A stretch of 55,225 nt of DNA. Origin: Gemmataceae bacterium (GTDB lineage: Bacteria; Planctomycetota; Planctomycetia; Gemmatales; Gemmataceae). This document shows, one piece after another, positions 38,201-46,972 of the stretch. The stretch's first letter is position 1, and each line of letters opens with the position of its first letter. Below the pieces are notes generated by a model. That model was not told the DNA's origin. It saw only the letters and a program-made list of their open reading frames with translations, and searched no databases. The translations under genes were made by a program, and so were the position numbers. The stretch covers positions 1 through 55,225 of the forward strand of contig SHZY01000016.1 in assembly GCA_009692065.1 (NCBI GenBank). The letters run 5' to 3'.

Positions 38201-39552
38201 GCAAAGCCCGCTTCGTCCAGGGTCTGGCCCTCCGCAATCTTGAGAAGTTCGCCGAGGCTCGCAACGCCATCGACGAATCGCTCAAGATTGTCCAGAAGCT
38301 CGGCAAGTCCGGCGTGTGGGCTGTCTATGCGAGGAAGTCGCACGATGAGCTGACCGATCCGGCCGTCTACTTCTTGCCTCGCATCACACAGTTCCAGATC
38401 GAAGAGAACTACAGCGCCGCCCTCGCCGAAGCCAGTCTCGCGCTCAGGGCGCTGCCCGGGGACGCCCGACTCCACACGCAGCGTGCTTTGGTCCGACTCG
38501 ACTTGATCCGCGGCAAGGGCGCGAAGGCGCCGGAAGCGGCTCGGAAAGACATCCGCGCCGATGCCGACGCCGCCAAGGACAAACTGGCCAGCGAGTCGGC
38601 TTACATCCTCGGCCTCTTGGAAGAGGAGTTGCAGAACTTGAACCAGGCGGAAATGAACCTGCGCATTGCCATCAAGTTGAACGATGATCGCAAGGGCAGC
38701 GCGGACGAGGCTGGCCGCTATCGCATCGCCCTGGCTCGCTTGCTCCTGCGGGATCGCCCGGAAGTCGCCCCGGCCCCGCCGGCGCCAGAGGAGAAGAAGA
38801 AGGAAGACAAGGGCGCCCATCAAAACAGGAATACTCCCCGTGCTCCGCGCGAGGAAATCGTCACTACCCTCCACCCGTGGTCGCTCCTCATCGTCACGGC
38901 CGTCATCAGCCAGGAGCAGTTCGAAGAGCTCGAAGACCCCGCCACCCTTGCTCGCTACAAGGAAGCCATCGAGGAAGCCTACAAGCTGATCGCCTCCAAG
39001 AATGAAAAGCTCAAGGGCGAAGGTTATCTAGCCCTTGGCAAGGCCCTGTCGAAACTCGGTAAACGCAGCGAAGGACTGAAAGCCTACTCCGAAGGCCTCA
39101 AGCTGATTCACAAGGGCATCACCACGACGGAACTCAAGGAGTTGATCGACGCCCATCCCGCCTTCCAGCAACCCGACACCTCCGCGACGCCGAACCCGGT
39201 GATGGCCGAGCGCCACTTCGGCGAAGGCATGCACCACTACTGGGCGAAGAAGTACCCGGAAGCCGAGGCCCAGTTCCAGCAAGCGGTGAAATACTACGAA
39301 AGGGACGCCCGCTACTTCTACTACGCCGGCCTGGCCCAGATCGCGCAGAAGACAAAACTGAAGCGCGATGTCGCCATCTACTCGTTTGAACAAGGCGCCC
39401 GCCTGGAAGCGAAGGCCGCCTCGACCAATCCGCTCGCCGTCCGCGAGATCAACGCGAGCCTGGAACGCATCCAGGGCGAATTGCGCCAGCAGCTCAACAG
39501 CTACCGCTACAAGGCCGCGGCAGGGAGCGAGCCGCCGGCGGTAGTGAAATGA
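35215..39552 (+). CDS. Very large membrane-anchored protein: acidic low-complexity head, one membrane segment, coiled coil and TPR tail
   Basis: The 1445-residue protein has four parts. Residues 1-580 are Ala/Glu/Asp/Val-rich low complexity with lysine patches (KKKKKGKEK) and two GSSAV phrases. A single membrane segment lies near 585-610 (GGMFLAILLIAGGVGATFWF). Then comes a helical coiled-coil region with leucine/glutamate repeats (EKTLSEQLTKLKGEKDDVDK). The C-terminal part, about 950-1430, has TPR units (ARFVQGLALRNLEKFAEARN; GEGMHHYWAKKYPEAEAQFQ). The head would be cytoplasmic and the tail outside. The function is unknown; a scaffold is plausible. The start at 35215 has GGAG upstream. Codon use is regular throughout. 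Confidence 0.85.
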   Translation: MATHIPPHDDNQANQGAGEKRTPKPTKDADQPPTTPKPAPPAFPDLSIDKPDEEPLLVEEVLNAEDIPLVTAAPDSAVEIVDEEVIEVEPVEEAVEAGEEVLLDDAAVVMGSSAVHAAESAVLTPAEAVAAAPAADVDLMKMYEEESASEPAPAAESAAAEIAAAAPSLDVTPDDAVFEEAFAEPTAPDEAVVEVAPAAPASNSASRDYIVDEIAEAAPASEVKAEDVLFDEAVAAPVSETKTAEVAAEVVEVVEEASSPTRKYQAVLEDEVEAAEEVVSGVEVAEEAIEEAEPVSAVADEAVMDAEEVAVTGSSAVASDEVVDLGSAVKKKPSSGVGKTAAFEQTMAFEPSASSGSRKKPDSDVDLEGAAVDDSMKRTAGSVEFDELLDEVADESTPTKKKKPTAAFDDEVTEMDAEAVEEAIEEAEEAVEPTEEAETPVSSKKAKAPVKATGDDIDLADMFGDSAEIAEAEEADEAEAVEAVDADEPAEAEAAEAFDDGLEGAEAVDAEEAVEAEDDASFFDDEEDAKPKTKAKIGKKSKVADEDDEEAEAIEDEDEDFSAKKKKKGKEKVTVAPTARGGCFMPLVGGMFLAILLIAGGVGATFWFAPEQIDELMKMHPERQAGKDKPKPPDGGKGVELTKAQKARDLIEKGKFKEAMDEADGNEPAELSARGEARWFAYYKEQADKKGLLDENADAVKTALDELTKGQNQILAAQIRGQFEAAAREKTLSEQLTKLKGEKDDVDKQLKTTTVDNEKAMKLIDSLADVLVKGKFIDDKASFDAVSLQKIMKGLSDDRTVLETVNKILKKEVLKIKKGLEDNVAAVTKVLDNEKTKDKGATGVLEIVDARNKVTKDRDDLMATLASAFKEFVDGKIVPPGADPRKDLVAGAKAARQKAESPLAIPLGQLGQSLGNIGTGTGKVVEHTFDLARVFSELSYFRTREPFVETPQQKMNTYITLLQDRKQNDPKRLADISREAEWVREPTSKSDEESRGKARFVQGLALRNLEKFAEARNAIDESLKIVQKLGKSGVWAVYARKSHDELTDPAVYFLPRITQFQIEENYSAALAEASLALRALPGDARLHTQRALVRLDLIRGKGAKAPEAARKDIRADADAAKDKLASESAYILGLLEEELQNLNQAEMNLRIAIKLNDDRKGSADEAGRYRIALARLLLRDRPEVAPAPPAPEEKKKEDKGAHQNRNTPRAPREEIVTTLHPWSLLIVTAVISQEQFEELEDPATLARYKEAIEEAYKLIASKNEKLKGEGYLALGKALSKLGKRSEGLKAYSEGLKLIHKGITTTELKELIDAHPAFQQPDTSATPNPVMAERHFGEGMHHYWAKKYPEAEAQFQQAVKYYERDARYFYYAGLAQIAQKTKLKRDVAIYSFEQGARLEAKAASTNPLAVREINASLERIQGELRQQLNSYRYKAAAGSEPPAVVK

Positions 39553-39561
39553 TCCGCCGTC

Positions 39562-39604
39562 CTCGTTTAGCGCCCGCGTGGCGTCACGCGGGCGCTAAAC
39601 GTAA
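39562..39604. repeat. Family A palindrome between convergent genes
   Basis: CTCGTTTAGCGCCCGCGTG and CACGCGGGCGCTAAACG pair almost perfectly. It fills the 42-base gap between two convergent stops and extends into the last codons of the M48 gene: GTT TAC GTT TAG is its VYV-stop. Confidence 0.92.
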
Positions 39605-40716
39605 ACAGCGTCCGCCATCGCCAGCCGTTCGCGGATCGGCGGGTGATCGTAGAACAAAAGCGCGACCAGGGGGTGCGGATCGGGGTCGGACTTGTTGATC
39701 CTCGCCAGCTTGATGAACGCCGAGCGGTACGCTTCCTTGTTATGCGTTCGATCCAATGCGTATCGATCGCACTGCCGTTCATAGAATCGGCTCAGCGCGT
39801 TCATGAGCGGACTCAAGGTCAGGCCGAACACCGCGATCACGAGCAAGACGAGAGGCAAGGCCGCGGGATCGTCGATGCCGGTGTAGCCGAGCGGCGTGGC
39901 ACAGGCAGTGAGCACTTGATGCACTAGCCAGAAGCCCGCAAGCGACAGCACGACATTGAGAACGACCGACTTTGGCAGATGGCGATGCACGTGATGGCCA
40001 ACTTCGTGCGCAAAGACGACCTCGATCTCCTCCGGCGTGAACTGCGCCAGGAGCGTGTCGCCGAGCAGAACGCGGCGCGTCTTGCCCAAACCCGCAAGGG
40101 CGGCGTTGGCTTTCTTCGTCTCCTTGCTCAGGTGCAACTCATAAACGCCTTCGATATTGAGCGTGGTCCCTTCCGTCAGTTTCCTGAGCCGATCGAGAAG
40201 CGTCGCGTCTTCTAGACGCGTCACCTTGTAAAAGATCGGCAAGATGACCACCGGCAGCAGGCGGCCGAGCACCAGGGTCACGATGAGCCACCCCGCGGTC
40301 GCGACCAGCCACCACCACTCTTCCGTGATCCACAGGACCCCGTAGAGGCCGAAGACGAGCCCCAATCCCAGCGTGCCGCCGACGCCGTAGCCCTTGATGC
40401 GCTTCCAAAGCCAGCCGGTCAGCGTCTGATTGCTAAGGCGGTAGCGATGCTCCAGCACATAGCCAGAAAAGAAATCGAGCGGCAGCGTGAGCAGTTCCAA
40501 GGTGACGCCCAGCACCGCCGCCGAGATGAGGAGCCGCCAGCTGGCATCGGTGGGATGCGCGTCGGCAAGATAGCGCCCCAGCAAGATGCCGAGCACGGCC
40601 ATCCAGCCGAGGCTGAGAGCGGTGTTGACGACGATGATCGTGATCTTCTGCCGCTGGTAGCGCTTGACTTCGGGCGAGGCGGGTTCGAGTTCGAGCGGCG
40701 GTGCATCAGTGGCCAT
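39595..40716 (-). CDS. M48-family membrane metallopeptidase (Ste24-like)
   Basis: The 373-residue integral membrane zinc protease has the motif FAHEVGHHVHRH (HExxH) and a downstream ExxxD glutamate in FYERQCDRYAL. It resembles the Ste24/CAAX prenyl protease 1 and HtpX group, with several membrane segments before the active site. The ATG at 40716 is chosen because AAAGGAAAC lies upstream; the longer frame to 40821 runs through a repeat. The last residues (VYV) and the stop are encoded by a family A palindrome. A second M48 gene lies on the other side of the LarA-like gene. Confidence 0.9.
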   Translation of the reverse strand: MATDAPPLELEPASPEVKRYQRQKITIIVVNTALSLGWMAVLGILLGRYLADAHPTDASWRLLISAAVLGVTLELLTLPLDFFSGYVLEHRYRLSNQTLTGWLWKRIKGYGVGGTLGLGLVFGLYGVLWITEEWWWLVATAGWLIVTLVLGRLLPVVILPIFYKVTRLEDATLLDRLRKLTEGTTLNIEGVYELHLSKETKKANAALAGLGKTRRVLLGDTLLAQFTPEEIEVVFAHEVGHHVHRHLPKSVVLNVVLSLAGFWLVHQVLTACATPLGYTGIDDPAALPLVLLVIAVFGLTLSPLMNALSRFYERQCDRYALDRTHNKEAYRSAFIKLARINKSDPDPHPLVALLFYDHPPIRERLAMADAVYV

Positions 40717-40754
40717 GCGGTTTCCTTTCTCGGATAATGTCATCATATTGTTGT

Positions 40755-40816
40755 CCTCGTTTAGCGCCCGTGAGATATCGTCAACAACCGATGGTTTGGG
40801 GCGGGCGCTAAACGAA
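40755..40816. repeat. Family A palindrome with extended loop, divergent gap
   Basis: CTCGTTTAGCGCCCG and CGGGCGCTAAACGAAG flank a loop of about 30 bases (GATATCGTCAACAACCGATG included). It lies between the divergent M48 and LarA-like starts. Confidence 0.88.
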
Positions 40817-40835
40817 GACACAGGAACCTGACATC

Positions 40836-42110
40836 ATGCGTATCAAACTCGATTACGGCCGCACCGGCCTTGACGTGGAGCTACCCGACAAGAACCTCAT
40901 CGGGCCGCTCCACATACGCGCTGCCGAGCCGCTCGCGCACCCGGGCCAGGCGATCGCCCATGCCATCGACCACCCGATCGGCACGCCCCCCCTGGCGCAG
41001 CTTGCCAAGGGGCGCAAGAACGCGTGCATCCTGATCTGCGACTTCACGCGCCCGGTGCCGAACAAGCTGATCCTGCCGCCGATGCTGCGCATACTTGAAG
41101 AGCAAGGCATCGCACGCGACGACATCCTGATCCTGGTCGCCACCGGCCTGCATCGGCCCAACCAAGGCACCGAGTTGGAAGAGATGGTCGGCAGCGAGAT
41201 CGTCAAGCATTACCGCATCGAGAACCACTTCGGCAAGAATCTGAGCGACCACGAATTCCTCGGCGTCACTCCGAACGGCGTCCCCGCGTACATCGACAAG
41301 CGCTACGTCCACGCCGACCTCAAGATCACCACCGGCCTGATCGAGCCGCACCTGATGGCAGGCTATAGCGGCGGGCGAAAAGTCATCTGCCCCGGCATTG
41401 CCGCGCTCGAGACGATCAAGATTTGGCACGGACCAAAGTTTCTCGAACATCCGAAGGCTGACTGTGGCTTCGTTGAAGGAAACCCGGTCCACGAAGAGAA
41501 CACGCGCATCGCCAAGATGGCCGGGTGCGATTTCATCGTCAACGTCACGATCGACGGCCAGCGCCGCGTCACCTGGGTTGGCGCGGGCGACATGGAGAAA
41601 GCCTGGCACGAGGGCGTGCGCTTTGTCGAAGGCGTCGTGCGGGTGCCGGTGGCGGAGCAAATGGACGTCGTCGTCACCTCCAGCGCAGGATACCCGCTCG
41701 ACGCCACTTGGTATCAGGCCATCAAGGGGCTGACCGGCTGCTTGCCTATCGTCAAGCAAGGGGGCACCATCGTGCTCGCCGCGAGTCTGAGCGAGGGCAT
41801 CGGCTCACCGGAGTTTCAGCATCTCATCGCCGACAATCCCGACCTGTCGGCGTTCATCCAGCGCATCCTTGGCAAGGATTACTTCGTGATGGACCAGTGG
41901 CAGCTCGAAGAGTTCGTCAAAGTCTTCAAACGCTGCAAGGTAAAAGTCGTGACACAAGGCCTCAGCACCGAGACGCTCAAGCAATGTCACGTCGAACACG
42001 CGTCCAGCGTTGAGCAGGCGGTCGCGGATTGTCTGACGGAGTACGGGCCGGAAGCGAAGATCGCCGTGATCCCGAAGGGGCCGTATGTGTTGCCGTATGT
42101 GGGGTGTTAG
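40836..42110 (+). CDS. LarA-like nickel-pincer racemase (DUF2088 family)
   Basis: The 424-residue protein is related to the lactate racemase LarA, which uses a nickel-pincer nucleotide covalently bound to a lysine. Family residues are visible: His106 in [10 protein letters not shown], His172 and Lys182 in [18 protein letters not shown]. These match His108, His174 and Lys184 of the characterised enzyme, shifted by two. LarB, LarC and LarE, which make the cofactor, are not in the window. Many paralogues act on other alpha-hydroxyacids, so the substrate is left open. AGGAA lies before the ATG. It converges on the second M48 gene. Confidence 0.88.
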   Translation: MRIKLDYGRTGLDVELPDKNLIGPLHIRAAEPLAHPGQAIAHAIDHPIGTPPLAQLAKGRKNACILICDFTRPVPNKLILPPMLRILEEQGIARDDILILVATGLHRPNQGTELEEMVGSEIVKHYRIENHFGKNLSDHEFLGVTPNGVPAYIDKRYVHADLKITTGLIEPHLMAGYSGGRKVICPGIAALETIKIWHGPKFLEHPKADCGFVEGNPVHEENTRIAKMAGCDFIVNVTIDGQRRVTWVGAGDMEKAWHEGVRFVEGVVRVPVAEQMDVVVTSSAGYPLDATWYQAIKGLTGCLPIVKQGGTIVLAASLSEGIGSPEFQHLIADNPDLSAFIQRILGKDYFVMDQWQLEEFVKVFKRCKVKVVTQGLSTETLKQCHVEHASSVEQAVADCLTEYGPEAKIAVIPKGPYVLPYVGC

Positions 42111-42111
42111 G

Positions 42112-42159
42112 GTTTACGTTTAGCGCTCGCAACGCGGCGTGCGAGCGCTAAACGTAAAC
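42112..42159. repeat. Family A perfect palindrome between convergent stops
   Basis: 20-base arms (GTTTACGTTTAGCGCTCGCA and its complement) with an 8-base loop ACGCGGCG. The gap between the two stop codons is 49 bases, so the element fills it completely. Confidence 0.95.
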
Positions 42160-43620
42160 TTAGAACTCCGCGAGCAGCTTCCACACATCGGGCAGGCTGA
42201 AAGACCAAAGCAGATAGGCAAGCGTCACGTAGAAGACCCACTGCATCAAGAAGATGCCGCGGTGAAAACCTGGGATGCGCGTCGGATGGTCGCGCATTTC
42301 TTCGAGGAAATGAACGCGCTGGGCGATGGTCGGATGCTGCCACGAAAGGAGCCAGTTGCCGGCTCGGTCGCGCGGGATGCCATTGATGTAGGCGACTTTC
42401 TCCAGGGCGCTGATGAATGCATCCGAGGAAACTGTGCCCGCGCTGAATAAATCTGCCTGCTGTTCGCAGCGCCGCGAAATAAAGCCAAAGGCGAGCATCG
42501 TATAGCTCGCCAGCAAGCCCACCTTGCCGAAGCTGCTGAGCGTTTTCAGCATCTCCCAGATATCGCTCACGGAACTGCGGACTTCCTCCTGCGTGATCCA
42601 CCACTTCACCACTTCCCAGAACATGCCCAGGAAGATGTAACTCGTCACAAAGAATGCGAGATAAAAAAACAAATGGTGGTGTTTGATATGCCCCACCTCG
42701 TGGCCGAAGACCGCTTCAATTTCGTCGGGTGTCAATTCTTCGATCAGCCGATCGGTCAGGACGATGTAGCGAACCCAGGGGACGAAGCCCGTGACCAGCG
42801 CGTTGGCCAGCAGGTTGCGCGTGTTCCACACCAGGACATTGCTATAACCGATGCCAAGCCGGCGGGCGGTATTCTCGAGGCGATCGCGCAACGGACCCGG
42901 AGGGAGCGGCTTGAGGCCAAGAAGCAGCCGCAAGAGGATCGGCATCGACACGAACGTCGCCCCCATCAGGGCCGTCGCGATGAGGGCCGGCAGGTAACTA
43001 TCGCGGTTCCAGTTGGGAAAAAGCGTGAACAGGATTTGCTGCAACAAGAGCAGCAAGATCGGCGGCATCACGAGCAGCATCTGATGCCGGATTTGCAGGA
43101 CCAGGTAGGTTCGCCGCGATAGATAGCGATCGGCGTCGTGCACCAATTCGTAAGCCGTCTTTTCGACCAGGTAAAAACGCTCCCATGACAACACCAGCGC
43201 CACGAGAAACGGCACCAAGAGCGAGATCTCCTTGCCGGGAATGGTCAGGGCAACGTCGCGCCCCTCGAATAGCTGCTGTTTCTCCAGATCGGTCAACCAC
43301 GGCGTCCCGTTGATCCAGGTCTCCGTCAGCACGCTCCCCCAGCCGAGCAGGTAGAGCAGCGCCATGTAGGCGACCAAGAGGCTGATGAAATGATAGCGCC
43401 GCCAGCGCGCATAGCGGCGGACCAGGGAGGATCGCTGCTCGGGGTGGCGCACCATTTGCCAGCAAATCGCCTTGGCAATCAGTCCCGCGGTGAGCCACGA
43501 CGTCAGCATCATCGTGACCACCAGAATCTCGCAGCCTGGCGACTCCAATGGCGGCGCTGGCCAGCTGGGGCCTGGCTGCAAGCAGATGAGCGCGAACAAA
43601 AGTAGATAAATGAAGGGCAT
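42160..43620 (-). CDS. M48-family membrane metallopeptidase
   Basis: The 486-residue multi-pass membrane protein has the zinc motif FGHEVGHIKHHH and the third-ligand segment RRCEQQADLFSAG. The N-terminus is hydrophobic (MPFIYLLLFALICLQPG). Long membrane helices flank the catalytic part, as in M48 (HtpX/Ste24-like) proteases that clear damaged membrane proteins or process exported peptides. It is not a simple duplicate of the 39595 gene: the lengths and membrane layout differ. The upstream gap holds heptamer repeats. Confidence 0.9.
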   Translation of the reverse strand: MPFIYLLLFALICLQPGPSWPAPPLESPGCEILVVTMMLTSWLTAGLIAKAICWQMVRHPEQRSSLVRRYARWRRYHFISLLVAYMALLYLLGWGSVLTETWINGTPWLTDLEKQQLFEGRDVALTIPGKEISLLVPFLVALVLSWERFYLVEKTAYELVHDADRYLSRRTYLVLQIRHQMLLVMPPILLLLLQQILFTLFPNWNRDSYLPALIATALMGATFVSMPILLRLLLGLKPLPPGPLRDRLENTARRLGIGYSNVLVWNTRNLLANALVTGFVPWVRYIVLTDRLIEELTPDEIEAVFGHEVGHIKHHHLFFYLAFFVTSYIFLGMFWEVVKWWITQEEVRSSVSDIWEMLKTLSSFGKVGLLASYTMLAFGFISRRCEQQADLFSAGTVSSDAFISALEKVAYINGIPRDRAGNWLLSWQHPTIAQRVHFLEEMRDHPTRIPGFHRGIFLMQWVFYVTLAYLLWSFSLPDVWKLLAEF

Positions 43621-43643
43621 CCCTGCCTCATTCTACGTCACGC

Positions 43644-43736
43644 GGGGTCAGGAGGCAGGAATCAGGGGTCAGGAGTCAGTGTTGCGTGATTTTTCTACAC
43701 TGACCCCTGACCCCTGACCCCTGACCCCTGACTCCT
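43644..43736. repeat. Family C inverted heptamer array, divergent gap
   Basis: The left side has GTCAGGAGGCAGGAATCAGG and further 7-mers. The right side is a run of TGACCCC units. It fills the gap between the M48 start (43620) and the dehydrogenase ATG (43737), which it abuts with no ribosome-binding site between. Confidence 0.9.
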
Positions 43737-44732
43737 ATGACCTCGGTAGTGATGATAGCGGGCGACGGCATCGGCCCGGAAGTGATGGCGGCGACGCGGC
43801 AGATCGTCCACGCCGCCGGCGCCCGGATCGACTGGATCGAAGCCCACGCAGGCCTCGACGCCGTCGAGAAATTCGGCGAACCGCTCCCCGACGCAACCCT
43901 CGACCTCGTCCGCAAACATCGCGTCGCCCTGAAAGGACCTTGCACCACTCCCATCGGCAAGGGTTTCCGCTCCATCAACGTTCGGCTTAGGCAGGGCCTG
44001 GAACTCTTCGCCAGCATCCGCCCCGTGCAGACGTTGCCCGGCATCAAGGTCCCCTACGACAACGTCGATCTGATCGTGGTACGCGAAAATACCGAGGGGC
44101 TCTACGCGGGCATGGAGCACGTCGTCGTCCCCGGCGTTGTGGAGAGTCTGCGGTTGGTGACGCGCGATGCGGCCGAGCGCATCCTCAAGTATGCATTCGA
44201 GTTGGCCCGGCACCAAGGGCGGCGCAAGGTGACCGTTGTCCACAAGGCAAGCGTGTTGCCATTGAGCGACGGCATGTTCCTAAAGATCGCTCAGCAGATT
44301 GCTGACGACTATCCATTTCTCGAATACGAGCAGCAAACCATCGACCACGTGGCTCTCGACCTCGCCCTGGATCCGACGCCCTACGATGTAATGGTGATGG
44401 AAAACCTGTTCGGCGACGTCATGAGCGACCTGTGCGCCGGTCTGGTCGGCGGGCTCGGCGTCGTGCCCGGCGCCAACATCGGCAAGCGCTATGCCGTCTT
44501 CGAAGCCGTGCATGGCAGCGCCCCGGACATTGCGGGCAAGGGGCTCGCCAACCCGATCGCCCTCTTGCGTTCGGCGGCGATGATGCTGGACCATATTGGG
44601 CAGCGCGTCATTGCTCAGCGCGTTGAGCAGTCGGTCCGCCGCACGCTGCAAGCCGGGGTTGGCTTGACGCGTGATCTGGGCAGCGAGGGCAATACGATGA
44701 CCATCACGGCGCAGCTGATCGCGAACTTGTGA
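43737..44732 (+). CDS. Isocitrate/isopropylmalate dehydrogenase family, NAD-dependent isocitrate dehydrogenase type
   Basis: The 331-residue beta-decarboxylating dehydrogenase has [10 protein letters not shown] at the N-terminus. The substrate-binding [16 protein letters not shown] and the metal site [18 protein letters not shown] follow. The [11 protein letters not shown] nucleotide loop, with Asp for NAD preference, is near the end. The length and the [14 protein letters not shown] loop fit NAD-dependent isocitrate dehydrogenase or tartrate/homoisocitrate relatives. A paralogue follows after 117 bases. No isoleucine or leucine genes are nearby, which favours isocitrate. The ATG lies directly against a heptamer repeat. 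Confidence 0.88.
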   Translation: MTSVVMIAGDGIGPEVMAATRQIVHAAGARIDWIEAHAGLDAVEKFGEPLPDATLDLVRKHRVALKGPCTTPIGKGFRSINVRLRQGLELFASIRPVQTLPGIKVPYDNVDLIVVRENTEGLYAGMEHVVVPGVVESLRLVTRDAAERILKYAFELARHQGRRKVTVVHKASVLPLSDGMFLKIAQQIADDYPFLEYEQQTIDHVALDLALDPTPYDVMVMENLFGDVMSDLCAGLVGGLGVVPGANIGKRYAVFEAVHGSAPDIAGKGLANPIALLRSAAMMLDHIGQRVIAQRVEQSVRRTLQAGVGLTRDLGSEGNTMTITAQLIANL

Positions 44733-44760
44733 ACCGTTGATCGTCGCCTAGCCGACGGTC

Positions 44761-44788
44761 GTGGGACAGGATTGGAATCCTGTCCCAC
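44761..44788 (+). terminator. Hairpin GTGGGACAGGATT..AATCCTGTCCCAC followed by CTTTT
   Basis: Perfect 13-base arms with a GG loop, followed by CTTTT, lie 28 bases after the first dehydrogenase stop. This could act as an intrinsic terminator. The same hairpin may also be an interspersed repeat. Confidence 0.55.
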
Positions 44789-44802
44789 CTTTTCCGAACA
44801 GC

Positions 44803-44836
44803 GTTCCGACAGCGCCGGGCGAGCGCTAAACGGGGA
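44803..44836. repeat. Family A half-palindrome, degenerate
   Basis: GCGTTCCGACAGCGCC and GGCGAGCGCTAAACGGGG keep the family A right arm only. It lies just upstream of the second dehydrogenase start. Confidence 0.55.
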
Positions 44837-44849
44837 AACGAGAACCACC

Positions 44850-45851
44850 ATGCCTCTCCGCGTCACATTGATTCAAGGCGGCGAGATCGGCTACGATCTG
44901 GTGCCCGCGGTCAAGCGCGTGCTCGAAGCCGCCGGCGTGGCCATCACGTGGGACGAGCACTTCGCCGGCTACGAGGCCGTCAAGCAAGGGCTCGATCCGC
45001 TCCCGGCTCCCATGCTCGAATCGGTGCGCAAGAATGGGCTCGCACTCAAAACGAAGCTGATGCCCGCGCCCGATGTGCCCAACTTCAACTACAACGTCCA
45101 GCTCCGGCACACGCTGCAGCTCTTCGCCACCGTGCGGCCGCTCAAGAATCTGCAAGGCTTGCCCGCACGCTTCACAGGCGTGGACATGCTCGTCATCCGC
45201 GAAATCACCGAAGATCTGTACGCCGCCATTGAACACGAGGTCGTGCCGGGGGTCGTACAGAGCCTGAAGATTGTCACGGAGTCCGCGTCGCTCCGCTTCT
45301 TCCGCTTTGCCTTCAAGTGGGCGAAGGAGGCCGGGCGCAAGGTCATTACCTGCGTCCACAAGGCCAACATCCTCAAGCTGGCCGACGGTTTGTTCCTCGA
45401 AGCCTTCCGCGCGACGGCCAAGGATTTTCCGGAACTCCAGGCCAAGGAAATGATCGTGGACAACTGCTGCATGCAAATGGTCGCCAGGCCGCAGCAATTC
45501 GATGTGCTGGTGATGGGCAATCTCTATGGCGACATCGTCAGCGATCTGGGCGCCGGCATCGTCGGCGGCATCAGCGCCACCGCGGGCATCAACGTCGGCG
45601 ACGGCATCCAGTGCTTCGAGTGCTTCCACGGCGCCGGCCGCGAACGCATCGGCATCGATCGCGCCAATCCCCTGCCCCTCTTGCTTCCCGCGATGGATAT
45701 GCTCCTGGGCGTTGGCCAAAAGGAAGCAGCCGCGCGGATCCTGCGTGCGATGGAAAAGGTGCTCACCGACGGGCAGACGCGCACGGCCGACCTCGGCGGC
45801 AGCGCCACCACCACGGCACTGGCCGACGCGATTGTGCGGGCGCTCGATTAG
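44850..45851 (+). CDS. Isocitrate dehydrogenase paralogue with altered N-terminal motif
   Basis: This 333-residue homologue of the preceding gene keeps the NVQLRHTLQLFATVRP substrate helix and GNLYGDIVSDLGAGIVGG metal site. The first motif is LIQGGEIGYDLV rather than GDGIGPE, and the HGSAPD loop is FHGAGRERIG. The altered cofactor residues raise the possibility that it is a regulatory or differently specific subunit acting with the neighbour, as in heteromeric NAD-dependent isocitrate dehydrogenases of eukaryotes; this is an inference. The ATG at 44850 is chosen; the frame before it runs through a palindrome remnant. Confidence 0.85.
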   Translation: MPLRVTLIQGGEIGYDLVPAVKRVLEAAGVAITWDEHFAGYEAVKQGLDPLPAPMLESVRKNGLALKTKLMPAPDVPNFNYNVQLRHTLQLFATVRPLKNLQGLPARFTGVDMLVIREITEDLYAAIEHEVVPGVVQSLKIVTESASLRFFRFAFKWAKEAGRKVITCVHKANILKLADGLFLEAFRATAKDFPELQAKEMIVDNCCMQMVARPQQFDVLVMGNLYGDIVSDLGAGIVGGISATAGINVGDGIQCFECFHGAGRERIGIDRANPLPLLLPAMDMLLGVGQKEAAARILRAMEKVLTDGQTRTADLGGSATTTALADAIVRALD

Positions 45852-45903
45852 GAGCCCGCAGCGCAAACAAGGAGCCGGCGTCCCTCGCTTGCGCTGCGGG
45901 CTC
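45852..45903. repeat. Palindrome GAGCCCGCAGCGCAA..TTGCGCTGCGGGCTC
   Basis: 15-base perfect arms flank about 22 bases. The element begins on the base after the dehydrogenase stop codon. Its module differs from families A and B. Confidence 0.88.
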
Positions 45904-45969
45904 GTAGCGATTGTGCCGTATAAACTGATCCGGGCCACTTTACCTGCAAGATCGCGGTGGCCCAACCTA

Positions 45970-46017
45970 TTGACAGGATTTGCATTCCGGCAGTAAATTT
46001 AACCATACATATATAAT
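45970..46017 (+). promoter_or_regulatory. Probable promoter of the metallophosphoesterase gene
   Basis: A perfect TATAAT is at 46012-46017, in a short AT-rich stretch. TTGACA (45970-45975) also occurs but at the wrong distance for that hexamer; it pairs better with TAAATT at 45994. If the TATAAT is used, transcription starts near 46024, which makes the GTG at 46081 the likelier start codon. Confidence 0.5.
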
Positions 46018-46080
46018 GAAGGTGCAATGAGTCATTCCGGGCCCCGTTTCGCCCGACCCGTCGCGGGGAGATCTGTCAAC

Positions 46081-46842
46081 GTGAAAGCCATCATCAGCGA
46101 TATTCACAGCAACCTGGAAGCCCTCCAGGCTGTCCTCGCGGATATTGAGAAGCAGAACATCACCGAGATATATTGCCTCGGCGATATCATCGGCTACGGG
46201 CCCAATCCACGCGAATGCATCGACCTGGCAATGAAGTGCAATCTGGTCATCCTCGGCAACCACGACCAGGGAGCGGTGTTCGATCCCGACGGTTTCAATC
46301 CCCCCGCTGAACGCGCCATCTTCTGGACCCGTGCCCAGCTCGAAACCTCCGGCGAAGACCACTCCAAACGCGAAAAACGCTGGGAGTTCCTCGCCGAGCG
46401 CCCGCGCACCTTTGCCGAGGACGGTTACCTTTTTGTCCACGGTTCCGCACGCAATCCGCTCAACGAATATGTCTTCCCCGAGGATATCTACAATCAGCGC
46501 AAGATGGACCGCATCTTCGCCCTCATCGACAAGTACTGCTTCCAGGGGCACACGCACGTCCCCGGCGTTTTCATGGAAAGCTTGCAAGACGATACCTACA
46601 TCTTCCAGTCTCCCGAAGAGATCGACAGCGTCCACAAGCTCGACGAACACAAGACAATGATCAACGTCGGCTCGGTCGGCCAGCCGCGCGACAGCAACTG
46701 GCGTGCATGCTATGTCGTCCTCGATGGCAACCAGGTGAAATTCCGCCGGGTCGAGTACGACATCGACAAGACGGTCCAGAAGATTCACGACATCCCCGAT
46801 CTCGACAACTTCCTGGGCGACCGCCTTCGCGATGGACGCTGA
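46081..46842 (+). CDS. Calcineurin-like metallophosphoesterase
   Basis: The 253-residue binuclear metal phosphoesterase has [11 protein letters not shown] (Asp and His ligands), [29 protein letters not shown] and QGHTHVPG in the family order. It is close to the YfcE/DUF2851-type diesterases; substrates include cyclic nucleotides or phosphodiesters, and none can be assigned. The GTG at 46081 is preferred to the ATG at 46027: GGGGAG lies upstream, the product then starts at the family's N-terminal strand, and the ATG is only ten bases from a TATAAT box. Confidence 0.85.
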   Translation: MKAIISDIHSNLEALQAVLADIEKQNITEIYCLGDIIGYGPNPRECIDLAMKCNLVILGNHDQGAVFDPDGFNPPAERAIFWTRAQLETSGEDHSKREKRWEFLAERPRTFAEDGYLFVHGSARNPLNEYVFPEDIYNQRKMDRIFALIDKYCFQGHTHVPGVFMESLQDDTYIFQSPEEIDSVHKLDEHKTMINVGSVGQPRDSNWRACYVVLDGNQVKFRRVEYDIDKTVQKIHDIPDLDNFLGDRLRDGR

Positions 46843-46972
46843 CCCGTGCGCCGCGCGCAGCGAAATCGCTATCCTAACCCTTGGTCACCGTGATTCTCCC
46901 CGGCGGCGCAAGATTCGACTGCGCCGACCGAATAGCTAGCAATTGCCGAATTTCCTGGATGTGAACTGAGCC

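Noticed and set aside
44761..44788. Counting the GTGGGACAGGATT hairpin only as an interspersed repeat
   Set aside because: It is followed by CTTTT 28 bases after a stop codon, so a terminator role is at least as likely; both readings are noted and neither is proven.
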